Shown: positions 1 to 8,314 of the stretch, one piece after another
Position numbering within the stretch: position 1 is the stretch's first letter
Layout of the letters: the number at the start of each line of letters is the position of its first letter
Assembly (NCBI GenBank): GCA_910579295.1
Contig: CAJTTC010000008.1
Span: forward strand, 17,670 to 81,669
DNA: 64,000 nucleotides
DNA from: an uncultured Christensenella sp.
GTDB lineage: Bacteria; Bacillota_A; Clostridia; Christensenellales; Borkfalkiaceae
Direction: 5' to 3'
Position numbers and translations under genes: made by a program
Notes under the pieces: model-generated
The model's input: the letters and a program-made list of their open reading frames with translations, nothing else
Databases searched by the model: none
What the model was told of the DNA's origin: nothing

Positions 1-639
1 CTGGAAGAGAGCGCGGCTGACGCAACCGCAGTTATCGGAGCGCCCCCCCGCGACGGCTTCGGCGGCTTTATGGACAGGGCTAAGGTCAAGTATGAAGAGC
101 TCAAAGGCAAGGTCTGGTTTTTAATTATAATAACCGTTGTCGGGCTTGGAATGGTCGTCGGCGGCGCGCAGCTTGTCGTAGAGGGCGCGACGTATATCGC
201 TCAGGATTTAATCGGCATACCCGCAAATATCGTCGCTTTGACGGTTGTAGCCTTCGGCACTTCCTTACCCGAGCTCGTAACCTCCGTTTCGGCGGCACGA
301 AAGGGGGACACGGGGCTTGCAATCGGCAATATCATAGGCAGTAATATAGCTAATATCCTGCTCATCGCGGGGTTAGGCTTCGTATCAACGGGCGGCGTCG
401 GCGCGATATTTACCAAACCCGAAATATGGTACGCCAATCTTATGGACGGTTACGTGTCTATTATAGCCGCGCTACTGCTTTTCGGCTTTTCGTTCTTCAA
501 GGGCAACAAGCTGGGTAAGGTGGCGGGCATTACCTTTTTGGTCGTGCTTGTGGCATATTTCACATACCGTATTCTCGCTTCGTGCGGAGTTGTGCCCATG
601 CTTCAAATCCCCGCTATTTTTACAAATTTCCCTCAATAA
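1..639 (+). CDS. Calcium/sodium antiporter (CaCA family), 3' part
   Basis: The reading frame is open from base 1, so the gene begins upstream of the window; 212 residues are visible. After a short hydrophilic cytoplasmic-loop-like stretch come about five membrane segments. The second alpha repeat of the CaCA exchanger family is clear: AFGTSLPELVTS followed by GNIIGSNIANILLI, which form the ion-binding site in known members. The protein should exchange Ca2+ for Na+ or H+ in the cytoplasmic membrane; the ion is inferred from family only. The methionine at 70 lies inside the protein and is not the start. The gene ends about 100 bp before the mazF-like gene. Confidence 0.9.
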   Translation: MEESAADATAVIGAPPRDGFGGFMDRAKVKYEELKGKVWFLIIITVVGLGMVVGGAQLVVEGATYIAQDLIGIPANIVALTVVAFGTSLPELVTSVSAARKGDTGLAIGNIIGSNIANILLIAGLGFVSTGGVGAIFTKPEIWYANLMDGYVSIIAALLLFGFSFFKGNKLGKVAGITFLVVLVAYFTYRILASCGVVPMLQIPAIFTNFPQ

Positions 640-743
640 TTTTCGTATAAAATTTACGCCCTCCGTCAACAATTTATATGGCGGCGGGCGTATAATGTAT
701 TATAACTGCCCGCGTGCCGTAGCACGTAAAAGAGGTACTTCCA

Positions 744-1094
744 ATGACAATCAAACGCGGAGAGCTTTACTATGCAGATTTGTCACCCGTCGTGGGCAGT
801 GAACAGGGGGGAGTGCGCCCCGTACTTGTCGTACAGAACGACGTGGGCAATAAATATTCCCCTACAATAATTGCGGCGGCGGTAACAAGCAAAATCAACA
901 AAGCCAAACTGCCAACGCACATAGAACTGCCCTTAGGCGATTTCGGATTGCAAAAAGATTCGGTAATACTGCTCGAACAGATACGCACGCTCGATAAAAG
1001 GCGGTTAAAAGAGCGTATCGGCGAACTGCCCGAAGGCACTATGAGCAAGGTGGACCAAGCCATATTAATAAGCTTAGGCTTTGTTAAACAATAA
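744..1094 (+). CDS. mazF: MazF/EndoA-type mRNA interferase, apparently without its antitoxin
   Basis: This 116-residue protein closely matches the EndoA/MazF family along its length, including RGELYYADLSPVVGSEQGG, RPVLVVQND and LLEQIRTLDKRRL. Family members are sequence-specific ribosome-independent endoribonucleases of toxin-antitoxin systems. An SD (AGAGG) lies just before ATG 744, preceded by a small hairpin (CGTGC/GCACG, 713-726) and a possible -10 TATAAT at 691-696. The roughly 100 bases upstream hold no plausible MazE-type antitoxin gene and the next gene downstream is lspA, so the toxin looks solitary here. A strong terminator follows. Confidence 0.92.
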   Translation: MTIKRGELYYADLSPVVGSEQGGVRPVLVVQNDVGNKYSPTIIAAAVTSKINKAKLPTHIELPLGDFGLQKDSVILLEQIRTLDKRRLKERIGELPEGTMSKVDQAILISLGFVKQ

Positions 1095-1125
1095 AAAAAG
1101 CGTAGCAAATTCCGCTACGCTTTTT
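1095..1125 (+). terminator. Rho-independent terminator of mazF
   Basis: Stem GCGTAGC (1100-1106), loop of 7, GCTACGC (1114-1120), flanked by an A run and followed by TTTTT. Confidence 0.9.
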
Positions 1126-1174
1126 CTATGGGTAATTTTAATGAGATATTTCGCTTTATTCTGTATTTAAACGC

Positions 1175-1203
1175 TTTTAATGCGGCATAAAATATGTTAT
1201 AAT
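1175..1203 (+). promoter_or_regulatory. lspA promoter, start codon at the predicted +1
   Basis: A perfect -10 TATAAT at 1198-1203 has only a weak -35 (TTTTAA, 1175-1180, 17-bp spacing). The ATG at 1210 begins 7 nt after the -10, where transcription should start, and no SD is present, so the lspA mRNA may be leaderless. Confidence 0.55.
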
Positions 1204-1209
1204 CAAGCT

Positions 1210-1860
1210 ATGAAAATAGGAAAACTCAACTTAAAAGCGCATTTCGGTAAGGTGAGCGCTATTTTAATAGCCGTATTTGCCGTGTTGCTCGCCTCCGACT
1301 TAATATTAAAATACTGTGAAGAAGCGTACAATTGGAATTTTACCGTCATTCCCAAGTTCATTTGGGTGGAGAGCGGTTGCCGCAATTCGGGCGCGGCGTT
1401 TTCCTTTTTAGCCGATACCGAATGGGGTAGAATATTCTTTATCGTCCTCACGTTCATTATGCTTATTTTAATGATCGCCGCGTTTATACTTTTGCCCGAA
1501 CGCTTTGTTTGGCTTAAACTAGCGCTCGTTATGATAGCGGCGGGCGCGCTCGGCAACCTTGTCGACAGACTGTGGCTGAAACAGGTGCGCGACTTCGTAT
1601 GGATGAACATTTTCGGCAGTTATGCTTGTTGTAATTTTGCCGATTTCTGGATAGTCCTCGGCGTCGTTCTCGCCGTCGTCGATATGCTTTTCTTAAACGA
1701 ATGGGCGGTGTTTCCTCTGACAAAGCGCGCAAGGGCGGCGGCAAAGGCTCGCGGCGAGGAGGTAAAAGCCGATAAGCAGATTACGGACGAAAAGCAAGCT
1801 CCCGCAAACGACGAAGTAACGCCTGACGACGGTAAAACCGACGGGAACGGGGAAAAGTAA
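1210..1860 (+). CDS. lspA: Lipoprotein signal peptidase (signal peptidase II)
   Basis: This 216-residue membrane aspartyl protease cleaves signal peptides of diacylglyceryl-modified prolipoproteins. Family motifs are present: NSGAAFS near residue 58, GNLVDR with the first catalytic Asp, RDF, and NFADFWI with the second. Four membrane segments are followed by a charged tail of about 45 residues, longer than usual. ATG 1210 was chosen because the -10 element lies directly before it; the frame stays open back to 1180, but the extra residues are not family-like. The stop overlaps the start of the pseudouridine synthase gene (TAATG), an arrangement common in Bacillota. Confidence 0.93.
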   Translation: MKIGKLNLKAHFGKVSAILIAVFAVLLASDLILKYCEEAYNWNFTVIPKFIWVESGCRNSGAAFSFLADTEWGRIFFIVLTFIMLILMIAAFILLPERFVWLKLALVMIAAGALGNLVDRLWLKQVRDFVWMNIFGSYACCNFADFWIVLGVVLAVVDMLFLNEWAVFPLTKRARAAAKARGEEVKADKQITDEKQAPANDEVTPDDGKTDGNGEK

Positions 1861-2792
1861 TGCGCACGGAAGCCTTTACAGCCGAAACGCAGTGTGCGCG
1901 CGCAGATATAGCCGTAAGCGAACGTATGGCGGATTTTACGCGCTCGGCTGTTAAAAAGCTGTTCGAGGCAGGCAACGTTAAAATTAACGGCAAATCCGCA
2001 AAGCCCTCGCAGAGCGTATCTGTCGGAGATAAGATAGAGGTCGTTCTGCCCGAGCCTGCGGAGTGTATAGCAAAGCCCGAGGATATTCCCATAGACATAA
2101 TCTATCAGGACGGCGATATAGCTGTAATCAACAAACCTCAGGGGCTGACGGTTCACGCGGGCAACGGCAATTTGGACGGTACTCTCGTCAACGCGCTTCT
2201 GTACAGATTGGACAATTTAAGCGGAATAGGCGGGGTCATTCGTCCGGGCATAGTGCATAGAATAGATAAAAACACGTCGGGGCTTCTTGTTGTGGCTAAG
2301 AACGACAGGGCGCATTTAAGCCTTGCCGAACAGATAGCGCAAAAGACTTGCCGCCGCACCTATATCGCGCTGTTGGAGGGCAATTTAAAGGACGATAGCG
2401 GCACGGTGACAACGTATATAGGCAGAAGTCAAGCCGACCGCACTAAAATGGCGGTAGTATCGCCCGATAAGGGCAAGTTAGCCGTAACCGATTATACCGT
2501 TTTAGAGCGTGCTCGGCTCGGAGCGCAGAGTTACACCCTGTGCCGTTTCGACTTACACACGGGCAGAACGCATCAGATTCGCGTGCACGCAAAATATTTA
2601 AATCACCCCGTGGTCGGCGACGACGTTTACGGCAGAAAGAAGAGGGAGTTCGGATTGAGCGGACAGCTGTTGCATGCGTACAGATTGGAGTTTGTGCACC
2701 CTGCAAGCGGCAAAATAGTAGTGTTTACCGCGCCTTTACCCGATTATTTTTCCGCCGTTCTGAATAAACTAAATATAAAAATAAACCTTTAA
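1860..2792 (+). CDS. rluD: RluA/RluD-family 23S rRNA pseudouridine synthase
   Basis: This 310-residue protein has an N-terminal S4 RNA-binding domain (about residues 15-75, with VKKLFEAGNVKINGK) followed by the RluA-type catalytic domain. The signature HRIDKNTSGLLVVAK holds the catalytic Asp, and GRTHQIRVH marks the C-terminal core. It should isomerise specific uridines in 23S rRNA. The start overlaps the lspA stop by one base, so the genes are translationally coupled. The exact target position (RluD-like against other RluA members) cannot be decided from sequence alone. Confidence 0.9.
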   Translation: MRTEAFTAETQCARADIAVSERMADFTRSAVKKLFEAGNVKINGKSAKPSQSVSVGDKIEVVLPEPAECIAKPEDIPIDIIYQDGDIAVINKPQGLTVHAGNGNLDGTLVNALLYRLDNLSGIGGVIRPGIVHRIDKNTSGLLVVAKNDRAHLSLAEQIAQKTCRRTYIALLEGNLKDDSGTVTTYIGRSQADRTKMAVVSPDKGKLAVTDYTVLERARLGAQSYTLCRFDLHTGRTHQIRVHAKYLNHPVVGDDVYGRKKREFGLSGQLLHAYRLEFVHPASGKIVVFTAPLPDYFSAVLNKLNIKINL

Positions 2793-2796
2793 ATTG

Positions 2797-2825
2797 TTGC
2801 AAAATTCAAACGGCGTTGGTATAAT
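2797..2825 (+). promoter_or_regulatory. Promoter of the small membrane protein gene at 2858
   Basis: TTGCAA (2797-2802), 17-bp spacer, TATAAT (2820-2825). It overlaps the end of the rluD region. Confidence 0.8.
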
Positions 2826-2857
2826 GTAGTCGAAAAATTAAACGGAGGTTTTAATTT

Positions 2858-3193
2858 ATGGCAAAGAGACAAAAAAACAGGAATACTACGGGTACAAGTG
2901 AAAACTCTCTTATCAACACCTGTGCGTTCTGGGGCTTGGTACTCGCCGGCGTGGCGGGACTTATCAGCTTTATGCTATATTTGTTGGGCGTGTGCGGAGT
3001 AACTATTGCCTGGGGCAACAAAGTTGCGGGCGCTTGCTCTATGATTGCTCAGCTTGCAATCTATATCGCGGTGTGGCTTGCGGCTTGGCGCTTTGCAAGG
3101 GGTAAAGGACAGACGTTCAGAATTTTGTTCTGGGTTTTCTTCGTGCTCAGCTTGCTCGGACTTGTAGGTCTCGGCATAGGCAGTTGGTATTAA
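2858..3193 (+). CDS. Small three-helix membrane protein of unknown function
   Basis: A 111-residue protein with a basic, polar first 20 residues and then about three hydrophobic segments (roughly 24-50, 58-80 and 88-108). I do not recognise the family. It has its own consensus promoter, a strong SD (GGAGG, 7-8 nt before ATG) and its own terminator, so it is a genuine monocistronic gene. The lysine/arginine-rich N terminus suggests a cytoplasmic N end, by the positive-inside rule. Confidence 0.8.
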   Translation: MAKRQKNRNTTGTSENSLINTCAFWGLVLAGVAGLISFMLYLLGVCGVTIAWGNKVAGACSMIAQLAIYIAVWLAAWRFARGKGQTFRILFWVFFVLSLLGLVGLGIGSWY

Positions 3194-3208
3194 GATAAAA
3201 CTATTTTT

Positions 3209-3251
3209 AAAGCGGTTTGTGCGTTTAAAGCATAAACCGCTTTACTTTTTT
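3209..3251 (+). terminator. Rho-independent terminator
   Basis: AAAGCGGTTT (3209-3218) pairs with AAACCGCTTT (3234-3243), with further pairing inside, followed by a T-rich stretch. Confidence 0.85.
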
Positions 3252-3269
3252 CTGCTTATAATTTATAAT
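3241..3269 (+). promoter_or_regulatory. Possible der promoter
   Basis: TTTACT (3241-3246), 17-bp spacer, TATAAT (3264-3269); another TATAAT overlaps at 3257-3262. The leader to der would be about 70 nt. Confidence 0.4.
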
Positions 3270-3344
3270 TTGAGCTAAGCAAAACAAGCAACGTAGTTCC
3301 CGATTACGCGTTCGCGTTCGGAATTATATAAAGGTAATTATTTT

Positions 3345-4655
3345 ATGTCAAACCCTTTAATAGCAATCGTCGGCAGACCTAACGTCGGTAAAAGCACATT
3401 TTTCAACAAGGTCGTCGGCAGAAAAATTTCAATTACAGAGGACAGACCGGGCGTCACGCGCGACAGGCTGTACGCAGACGCCGAGTGGCGCGGCAGAATT
3501 TTTTCGCTTGTCGATACGGGCGGTATAGAGCTTAAAAGCGACGATTTAATGTGGAAGCACATAAAAAAGCAGGCGGAGGTTGCCATTGATACGGCTAACG
3601 TCATTCTGTTCTTCGTCGACGGCAGAGAGGGACTGACGACCTCCGACTACGACGTCGCCGATATGCTCAGGCGCAGTAAAAAGCCCGTAATTCTTGTCGT
3701 AAATAAAATCGACGACTATTCCGAGGAAAAAGTATTCGAGTTCTATTCGCTGGGTTTGGGAGACCCCTATCCCGTATCTTCCGAGCACGGTAAAGGGATA
3801 GGCGACGTGTTGGACGAGTGCGTAAGCTACTTCGAGAAGAACGAGGGCGAGGAGGACAACAGCGTAAAAATCGCAGTCGTAGGTAAGCCCAATGCGGGCA
3901 AGAGCAGTATCGTAAACAGACTTCTCGGCTTCGAGCGCTCTATCGTCACCGACATTGCAGGTACTACCCGCGACGCTATCGACACACGCTTTACTTATGA
4001 CGGCAGGGATTACACGATTATTGATACGGCGGGCATACGCAAGAAAGCCAAAGTGGAGGACGATATCGAGTACTATTCGGTTATGCGCGCGTTTGACGCC
4101 GTGCGCCGCGCCGACGTCTGCCTGCTTGTCGTGGACAGCACCGAGGGGCTCACTGAGCAGGACACGAAAATTATCGGTTACGTACACGAACAGGGTAAGC
4201 CGTCCGTCGTGGTAATGAACAAGTGGGATTTGATTGAAAAGGACACGAACACGATAAATAAGTTCGAGGACAAGTTAAAGGAAGATTTAAAGTTTATGGA
4301 CTACTTTAAATCGGTTTACGTTTCGGCAAAGACGGGACAGCGCGCCGAGAAGATAATGCGGGAGGTAGACAGCGTATATGCAAACGCCCGTTTCAGAGTT
4401 GCTACGGGCACGCTTAACGACCTGATATCCGATACGGTCAGGGCGAACGAGCCCCCCTCGTACAACGGCAGAAGGTTGCGCGTATACTATTCTTCGCAGG
4501 TTTCCGTTGCTCCGCCGACGTTCGTGCTGTTTGTTAACAGCTGCGACCTGATGCACTTTTCGTACGAGAGATTTCTGGAAAACGCATTGCGCAAGGCGTT
4601 CGATTTTTCGGGTACGCCTATCCGCATTATTACAAGGGAAAAAAAGAACGATTAA
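3345..4655 (+). CDS. der: Ribosome-assembly GTPase Der (EngA)
   Basis: A 436-residue protein with two tandem GTPase domains and a C-terminal KH-like domain, the diagnostic Der architecture. Domain 1 shows GRPNVGKSTFFN, DTGG and NKID; domain 2 shows GKPNAGKSSIVN, DTAG and NKWD. Der acts in 50S subunit maturation in the cytoplasm. ATG 3345 follows AAAGGTAATTA as a modest SD and sits directly before the first P-loop, as in homologues. plsY follows 14 bp downstream and is probably cotranscribed; a der-plsY neighbourhood is usual in this phylum. Confidence 0.97.
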   Translation: MSNPLIAIVGRPNVGKSTFFNKVVGRKISITEDRPGVTRDRLYADAEWRGRIFSLVDTGGIELKSDDLMWKHIKKQAEVAIDTANVILFFVDGREGLTTSDYDVADMLRRSKKPVILVVNKIDDYSEEKVFEFYSLGLGDPYPVSSEHGKGIGDVLDECVSYFEKNEGEEDNSVKIAVVGKPNAGKSSIVNRLLGFERSIVTDIAGTTRDAIDTRFTYDGRDYTIIDTAGIRKKAKVEDDIEYYSVMRAFDAVRRADVCLLVVDSTEGLTEQDTKIIGYVHEQGKPSVVVMNKWDLIEKDTNTINKFEDKLKEDLKFMDYFKSVYVSAKTGQRAEKIMREVDSVYANARFRVATGTLNDLISDTVRANEPPSYNGRRLRVYYSSQVSVAPPTFVLFVNSCDLMHFSYERFLENALRKAFDFSGTPIRIITREKKND

Positions 4656-4669
4656 GCGGGTAAAAAGCT

Positions 4670-5428
4670 ATGTACGAGTATGAATTTACGGCTATGCAGC
4701 AGTTGGATTTTGCTCACAGTTGGTATTGGTTTTTGCTTGGCGCGATAGTCAGCTATTTTATGGGTTGCTTCAATTTCGCCATACTCATATCCAAAATCAA
4801 GCACGACGATATAAGGCACGTGGGCAGCGGCAACCCCGGGGCGATGAATATTTCCCGCCGTTTCGGGTTGAGGTACGGGTTGCTCAACTTTTTGTGCGAC
4901 GGATTGAAGGGCGCAATCCCCGCGCTGTGCGGCTTCTATATCTTCAAAGATTACTATTTTGCGGTCGGTACGCAGTACTTCGCCGTAGCCGATTTTGCGC
5001 GCTATCTGTTTGCCCTGTTTGCGCTTATCGGTCACGTGTTCCCCGTAACAATGAAATTCAGGGGCGGTAAGGGCATTTCTACAACCATAGGGTTGCTGTG
5101 GTTCTCCGTTTCGTGCGAAGTGTGGTGGTACGCCTTTATCGGGCTCTTCCTCTTCATAATGCTCTTTGTGTACGTCGGTTTTACAGAGTGGGGCTCTATG
5201 GGCTCGCTCCTCGGCGTTGCGGCGTTTACGGTCTGGCAGGCGGTAATTTTTACGTTGCGCTACTCCAATATGATGAAAAACGTTTACGTCATCGTAACTT
5301 TTATGATATTGCTGGTTTTAAATGTGTTGACGTGGGGAGCGCACCACCGCAACTTATATCAGCTTATGGCGGGAGAGGAGCACCGCACTTCACTCAAAAA
5401 AATGCTCAAAAAGAAAAAATCCAATTAA
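4670..5428 (+). CDS. plsY: Acyl-phosphate:glycerol-3-phosphate acyltransferase PlsY
   Basis: A 252-residue polytopic membrane enzyme that transfers the acyl group of acyl-phosphate to glycerol-3-phosphate, the first step of phospholipid synthesis in most Bacillota. The motifs GSGNPGAMN and KFRGGKGIST correspond to the catalytic and phosphate-binding loops. It is about 50 residues longer than typical PlsY, through an N-terminal extension and a basic C-terminal tail (KKMLKKKKSN). The SD is weak (GCGGG), consistent with coupling to der. Confidence 0.93.
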   Translation: MYEYEFTAMQQLDFAHSWYWFLLGAIVSYFMGCFNFAILISKIKHDDIRHVGSGNPGAMNISRRFGLRYGLLNFLCDGLKGAIPALCGFYIFKDYYFAVGTQYFAVADFARYLFALFALIGHVFPVTMKFRGGKGISTTIGLLWFSVSCEVWWYAFIGLFLFIMLFVYVGFTEWGSMGSLLGVAAFTVWQAVIFTLRYSNMMKNVYVIVTFMILLVLNVLTWGAHHRNLYQLMAGEEHRTSLKKMLKKKKSN

Positions 5429-5432
5429 AAAA

Positions 5433-5466
5433 TCAGCTCCGTTTAAAATGGCGGAGCTGAATTTAT
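5433..5466. terminator. Terminator between convergent plsY and the 5476 gene
   Basis: TCAGCTCCG (5433-5441) pairs with CGGAGCTGA (5452-5460). The better T tract is on the minus strand (TTTTTT just left of 5433), but the hairpin serves both directions. Confidence 0.85.
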
Positions 5467-5475
5467 TATACATTA

Positions 5476-5955
5476 TTATTTTTTATCGTCTTTCTTATCG
5501 TTTTCGAGGGAGTTGATACTGTATTCGATTTTGGGATTAGCTTTTAAAACGGCGTCGATAAAATCGTTGTACCATTCCTGTTTTACTACAATGACGATAA
5601 ATTCGCCGTTTTCAAACGTGACGGTGAGCTTGTTGGTCTTTCTGTCAAGCGTGACTTCATAAATTTTCTCAACGTCGTACTTGCTCGTAATAAAGCCGAA
5701 TTTTGTCTTGAACGTCTTGCCGTCTACAATGTAGCAGGAAAACAGCAGAATGCTCAAAAGCAGAGCGAACAGAACGATAGTGACGAAAAACATCAGAACG
5801 TATTGCAGAATGGGGTATATGGGGTCGACGGCGTTCCTCGCGCCGTTTACTATGCAGTAGTAAAGATTTACGGCGAAGCCCACTGAGCATAGCACCATTC
5901 CGAAAATCATTAACGCCTTCATTAACGGCGTAAATTTGTATTTAAAACTTTTCAT
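5476..5955 (-). CDS. Two-helix membrane protein with PH-like domain
   Basis: A 159-residue protein. Two hydrophobic helices (about residues 12-35 and 47-72) are followed by a beta-rich stretch with alternating hydrophobics (roughly 75-140) that resembles a bacterial pleckstrin-homology-like domain, and a charged, lysine-rich end (ENDKKDDKK). The function is unknown and the PH assignment is by pattern only. It stands alone between two opposite genes. A strong promoter lies only 7 nt before ATG 5955 with no SD, suggesting a leaderless transcript. Confidence 0.75.
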   Translation of the reverse strand: MKSFKYKFTPLMKALMIFGMVLCSVGFAVNLYYCIVNGARNAVDPIYPILQYVLMFFVTIVLFALLLSILLFSCYIVDGKTFKTKFGFITSKYDVEKIYEVTLDRKTNKLTVTFENGEFIVIVVKQEWYNDFIDAVLKANPKIEYSINSLENDKKDDKK

Positions 5956-5962
5956 ATATCAT

Positions 5963-5991
5963 ATTATAACCGCTAATGAAGCAAAAGGCAA
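5963..5991 (-). promoter_or_regulatory. Promoter of the 5955 gene, leaderless arrangement
   Basis: On the minus strand TTGCCT (5991-5986), 17-bp spacer, TATAAT (5968-5963), then 7 nt to ATG 5955. Transcription would begin at or within a base or two of the start codon. Confidence 0.75.
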
Positions 5992-6023
5992 CCCAAATAA
6001 TTATTTTTCCGTGTGATAAAAGG

Positions 6024-6052
6024 TTGAAAATAATTACATTTTAATGTAAAAT
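6024..6052 (+). promoter_or_regulatory. Promoter of the aconitase-like hydratase gene
   Basis: TTGAAA (6024-6029), 17-bp spacer, TAAAAT (6047-6052). The -10 lies inside a perfect inverted repeat at 6035-6055. Confidence 0.75.
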
Positions 6053-6055
6053 GTA
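6035..6055. promoter_or_regulatory. Palindromic operator-like site over the -10
   Basis: Nine-base arms TACATTTTA (6035-6043) and TAAAATGTA (6047-6055) surround a 3-base centre. The site covers the -10 hexamer and part of the spacer, the position expected of a dimeric repressor site. The regulator is unknown. Confidence 0.5.
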
Positions 6056-6084
6056 TATTGCACATTTGCTTTGCGGAGGATATT

Positions 6085-8310
6085 ATGATTAAGCTGATAA
6101 AGGGCGGCGTTTACTATATGGGCGGCTCGCTTGTAAAAGAGAATCGGGCTTTTATGGTAGAGGCGAAAAAGCAGCAGGCAATCAAGGGTACGATTGCTTA
6201 TTCCATATTAAAGAGCCATAACAAGGGCGACGGCGAAAATCTGCGCATATCCTTCGACGCTCTTGCCTCGCACGACATAACGTACGTCGGCATAATTCAG
6301 ACAGCCAAGGCTTCGGGGCTCAAAGAGTTTCCCGTGCCCTACACGCTTACAAACTGCCACAATTCTCTCTGCGCGGTGGGCGGCACTATAAACGAGGACG
6401 ATCACCTCTTCGGTTATTCGGCGGCTAAGAAGTACGGCGGTAACTTCGTCCCTCCGCATATCGCGGTTATACACCAATATATGAGGGAGGCGGAAGCGGC
6501 TTGCGGCAAGATGATTTTAGGCTCTGACAGTCACACCCGCTACGGCGCGTTCGGCACAATGGCTGTCGGAGAGGGCGGACCTGAGCTTGTAAAACAGCTC
6601 TTGGGGCAGACGTACGACGTAAAGCGCCCCGAAATAATAGCCGTCTACTTAAAGGGCAAGCCCAAAAAGGGCGTAGGACCGCACGACGTGGCGATAGCGC
6701 TCGTCGGAGCGACGTTCAAAAACGGCTTCGTCAAGAATAAGATTTTGGAGTTTATCGGTCCCGGAATAAAAAATCTTTCAATGGATTTCCGAAGCGGCAT
6801 AGACGTAATGACTACCGAAACGACCTGTCTTTCAAGCGTATGGGAAACGGACGGCGTTACCGAGGAGTTTTTCAAGGCTCACGGCAGGGCGGGCGACTTC
6901 AAGCAATTGCACCCCGTCGACCCCGCTTATTACGACGGCGCGGTCGTTATAGACCTTTCGAGAATAGAGCCTATGATAGCTCTGCCCTTTCACCCGTCCA
7001 ACGCGTACACTATCCGCGAGGTTATAGATAACGCTTCGGATATTTTAAACGAGGTGGAGAAGGCGGGCAACGCGTTAAAGGGCGCGGGCGCAAAGCCGTA
7101 CCGCTTGCTCGACAGGGTAAGGGACGGTAAAATATACGTAAGTCAGGGCGTAATTGCGGGCTGTGCGGGCGGCAGTTACGAAAACGTTGCGGAGGCGGCG
7201 GAGATAATGCGCGGCAAAAATTGCGGCAACGGCGAGTTTATGCTCAACGTTTATCCGCAGTCACAGCCCGTATACAAGTGCCTTGTCGATAACGGTTATG
7301 CCTCTGCGTTAATGGGCGCGGGCGCTGTGTTAAAGACGGCGTTCTGCGGACCGTGCTTCGGCGCGGGCGACACTCCTGCGGACAACGGAATTTCCGTTCG
7401 CCATACGACGCGCAACTTTGAAAACCGCGAGGGCAGTAAGCTCGGCGAGGGACAGCTTGCGGCGGTTGCTCTTATGGACGCCCGTTCTATTGCGGCAACG
7501 GCGGCAAACGGCGGCGTGCTCACCCCGGCAACAGAGGCAGAATACACCAAGAAAATCAAGAAATATTACTTTGACGGCAGTATTTACGAGCACAGGGTAT
7601 ACCGTGGAGCGGGCAATCCTCAGCCGCAGACGGAACTCATCTACGGCAACAACATTGCCGATTGGCCCGAGCAATTGCCTCTTGCAAACAATCTGCTCAT
7701 AGAGGTCGTGTCGGTAATAAACGACCCCGTGACGACTACGGACGAGCTCATTCCGTCGGGAGAGACCTCTTCGTACCGTTCCAACCCGTTGCGACTTGCC
7801 GAGTTTGCGCTCTCCCGTAAAGACCCCGGTTACGTCGGCAGGGCGAAAGAGGTCAAGGCAGTAGAAGAGTACAGGCGCAAAAACGGCGTTTTATCCGACG
7901 AGGTGATGCAACAGGTCGGTATAGATATTTCGCCCGACGTTATGCTGGGCAGTGCGGTAGTGGCAAGAAAGCCCGGCGACGGCTCGGCGCGCGAACAGGC
8001 GGCTTCATGTCAGCGCGTTCTCGGCGGCGTTGCAAATATTGCGCTTGAATACGCGACAAAGCGCTACCGTTCCAACCTGATAAATTGGGGAATGCTTCCC
8101 CTTGTGTGCAAGGAATTTGACTATAAAGCGGGCGACTTTATCTACATTGAAAACGTCACCGAATGCGTAAAAAAAGGCGATACGGCAATTCCCGCAAAGC
8201 ATATTTCGGACGGAAAAGTCAAAAACGTCTTCTTGCGGCTCGGCGAATTGACAGAGGAAGAGAAGCAGATAATTCTTAGCGGCTGTCTGATCAACTATAA
8301 CAAAAAATAA
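6085..8310 (+). CDS. Aconitase-superfamily hydratase, substrate unknown
   Basis: A 741-residue protein with the aconitase fold: GSDSHTRYGAFG in the N-terminal half, three predicted [4Fe-4S] ligands (Cys360 in AGCAGGSYEN, Cys421 and Cys424 in FCGPCFG), and a C-terminal swivel-like domain. RNFENREG matches the aconitase RNF motif. The overall form resembles the functionally unassigned long hydratases (E. coli YbhJ-like) rather than AcnA or LeuC, so the dehydration/hydration substrate is not assigned. Start ATG 6085 has a perfect SD (GGAGGA, 6075-6080); the open frame extends to 6058, but that would lie upstream of the SD. It is monocistronic, with its own palindrome-marked promoter and terminator. 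Confidence 0.82.
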   Translation: MIKLIKGGVYYMGGSLVKENRAFMVEAKKQQAIKGTIAYSILKSHNKGDGENLRISFDALASHDITYVGIIQTAKASGLKEFPVPYTLTNCHNSLCAVGGTINEDDHLFGYSAAKKYGGNFVPPHIAVIHQYMREAEAACGKMILGSDSHTRYGAFGTMAVGEGGPELVKQLLGQTYDVKRPEIIAVYLKGKPKKGVGPHDVAIALVGATFKNGFVKNKILEFIGPGIKNLSMDFRSGIDVMTTETTCLSSVWETDGVTEEFFKAHGRAGDFKQLHPVDPAYYDGAVVIDLSRIEPMIALPFHPSNAYTIREVIDNASDILNEVEKAGNALKGAGAKPYRLLDRVRDGKIYVSQGVIAGCAGGSYENVAEAAEIMRGKNCGNGEFMLNVYPQSQPVYKCLVDNGYASALMGAGAVLKTAFCGPCFGAGDTPADNGISVRHTTRNFENREGSKLGEGQLAAVALMDARSIAATAANGGVLTPATEAEYTKKIKKYYFDGSIYEHRVYRGAGNPQPQTELIYGNNIADWPEQLPLANNLLIEVVSVINDPVTTTDELIPSGETSSYRSNPLRLAEFALSRKDPGYVGRAKEVKAVEEYRRKNGVLSDEVMQQVGIDISPDVMLGSAVVARKPGDGSAREQAASCQRVLGGVANIALEYATKRYRSNLINWGMLPLVCKEFDYKAGDFIYIENVTECVKKGDTAIPAKHISDGKVKNVFLRLGELTEEEKQIILSGCLINYNKK

Positions 8311-8314
8311 ATAA

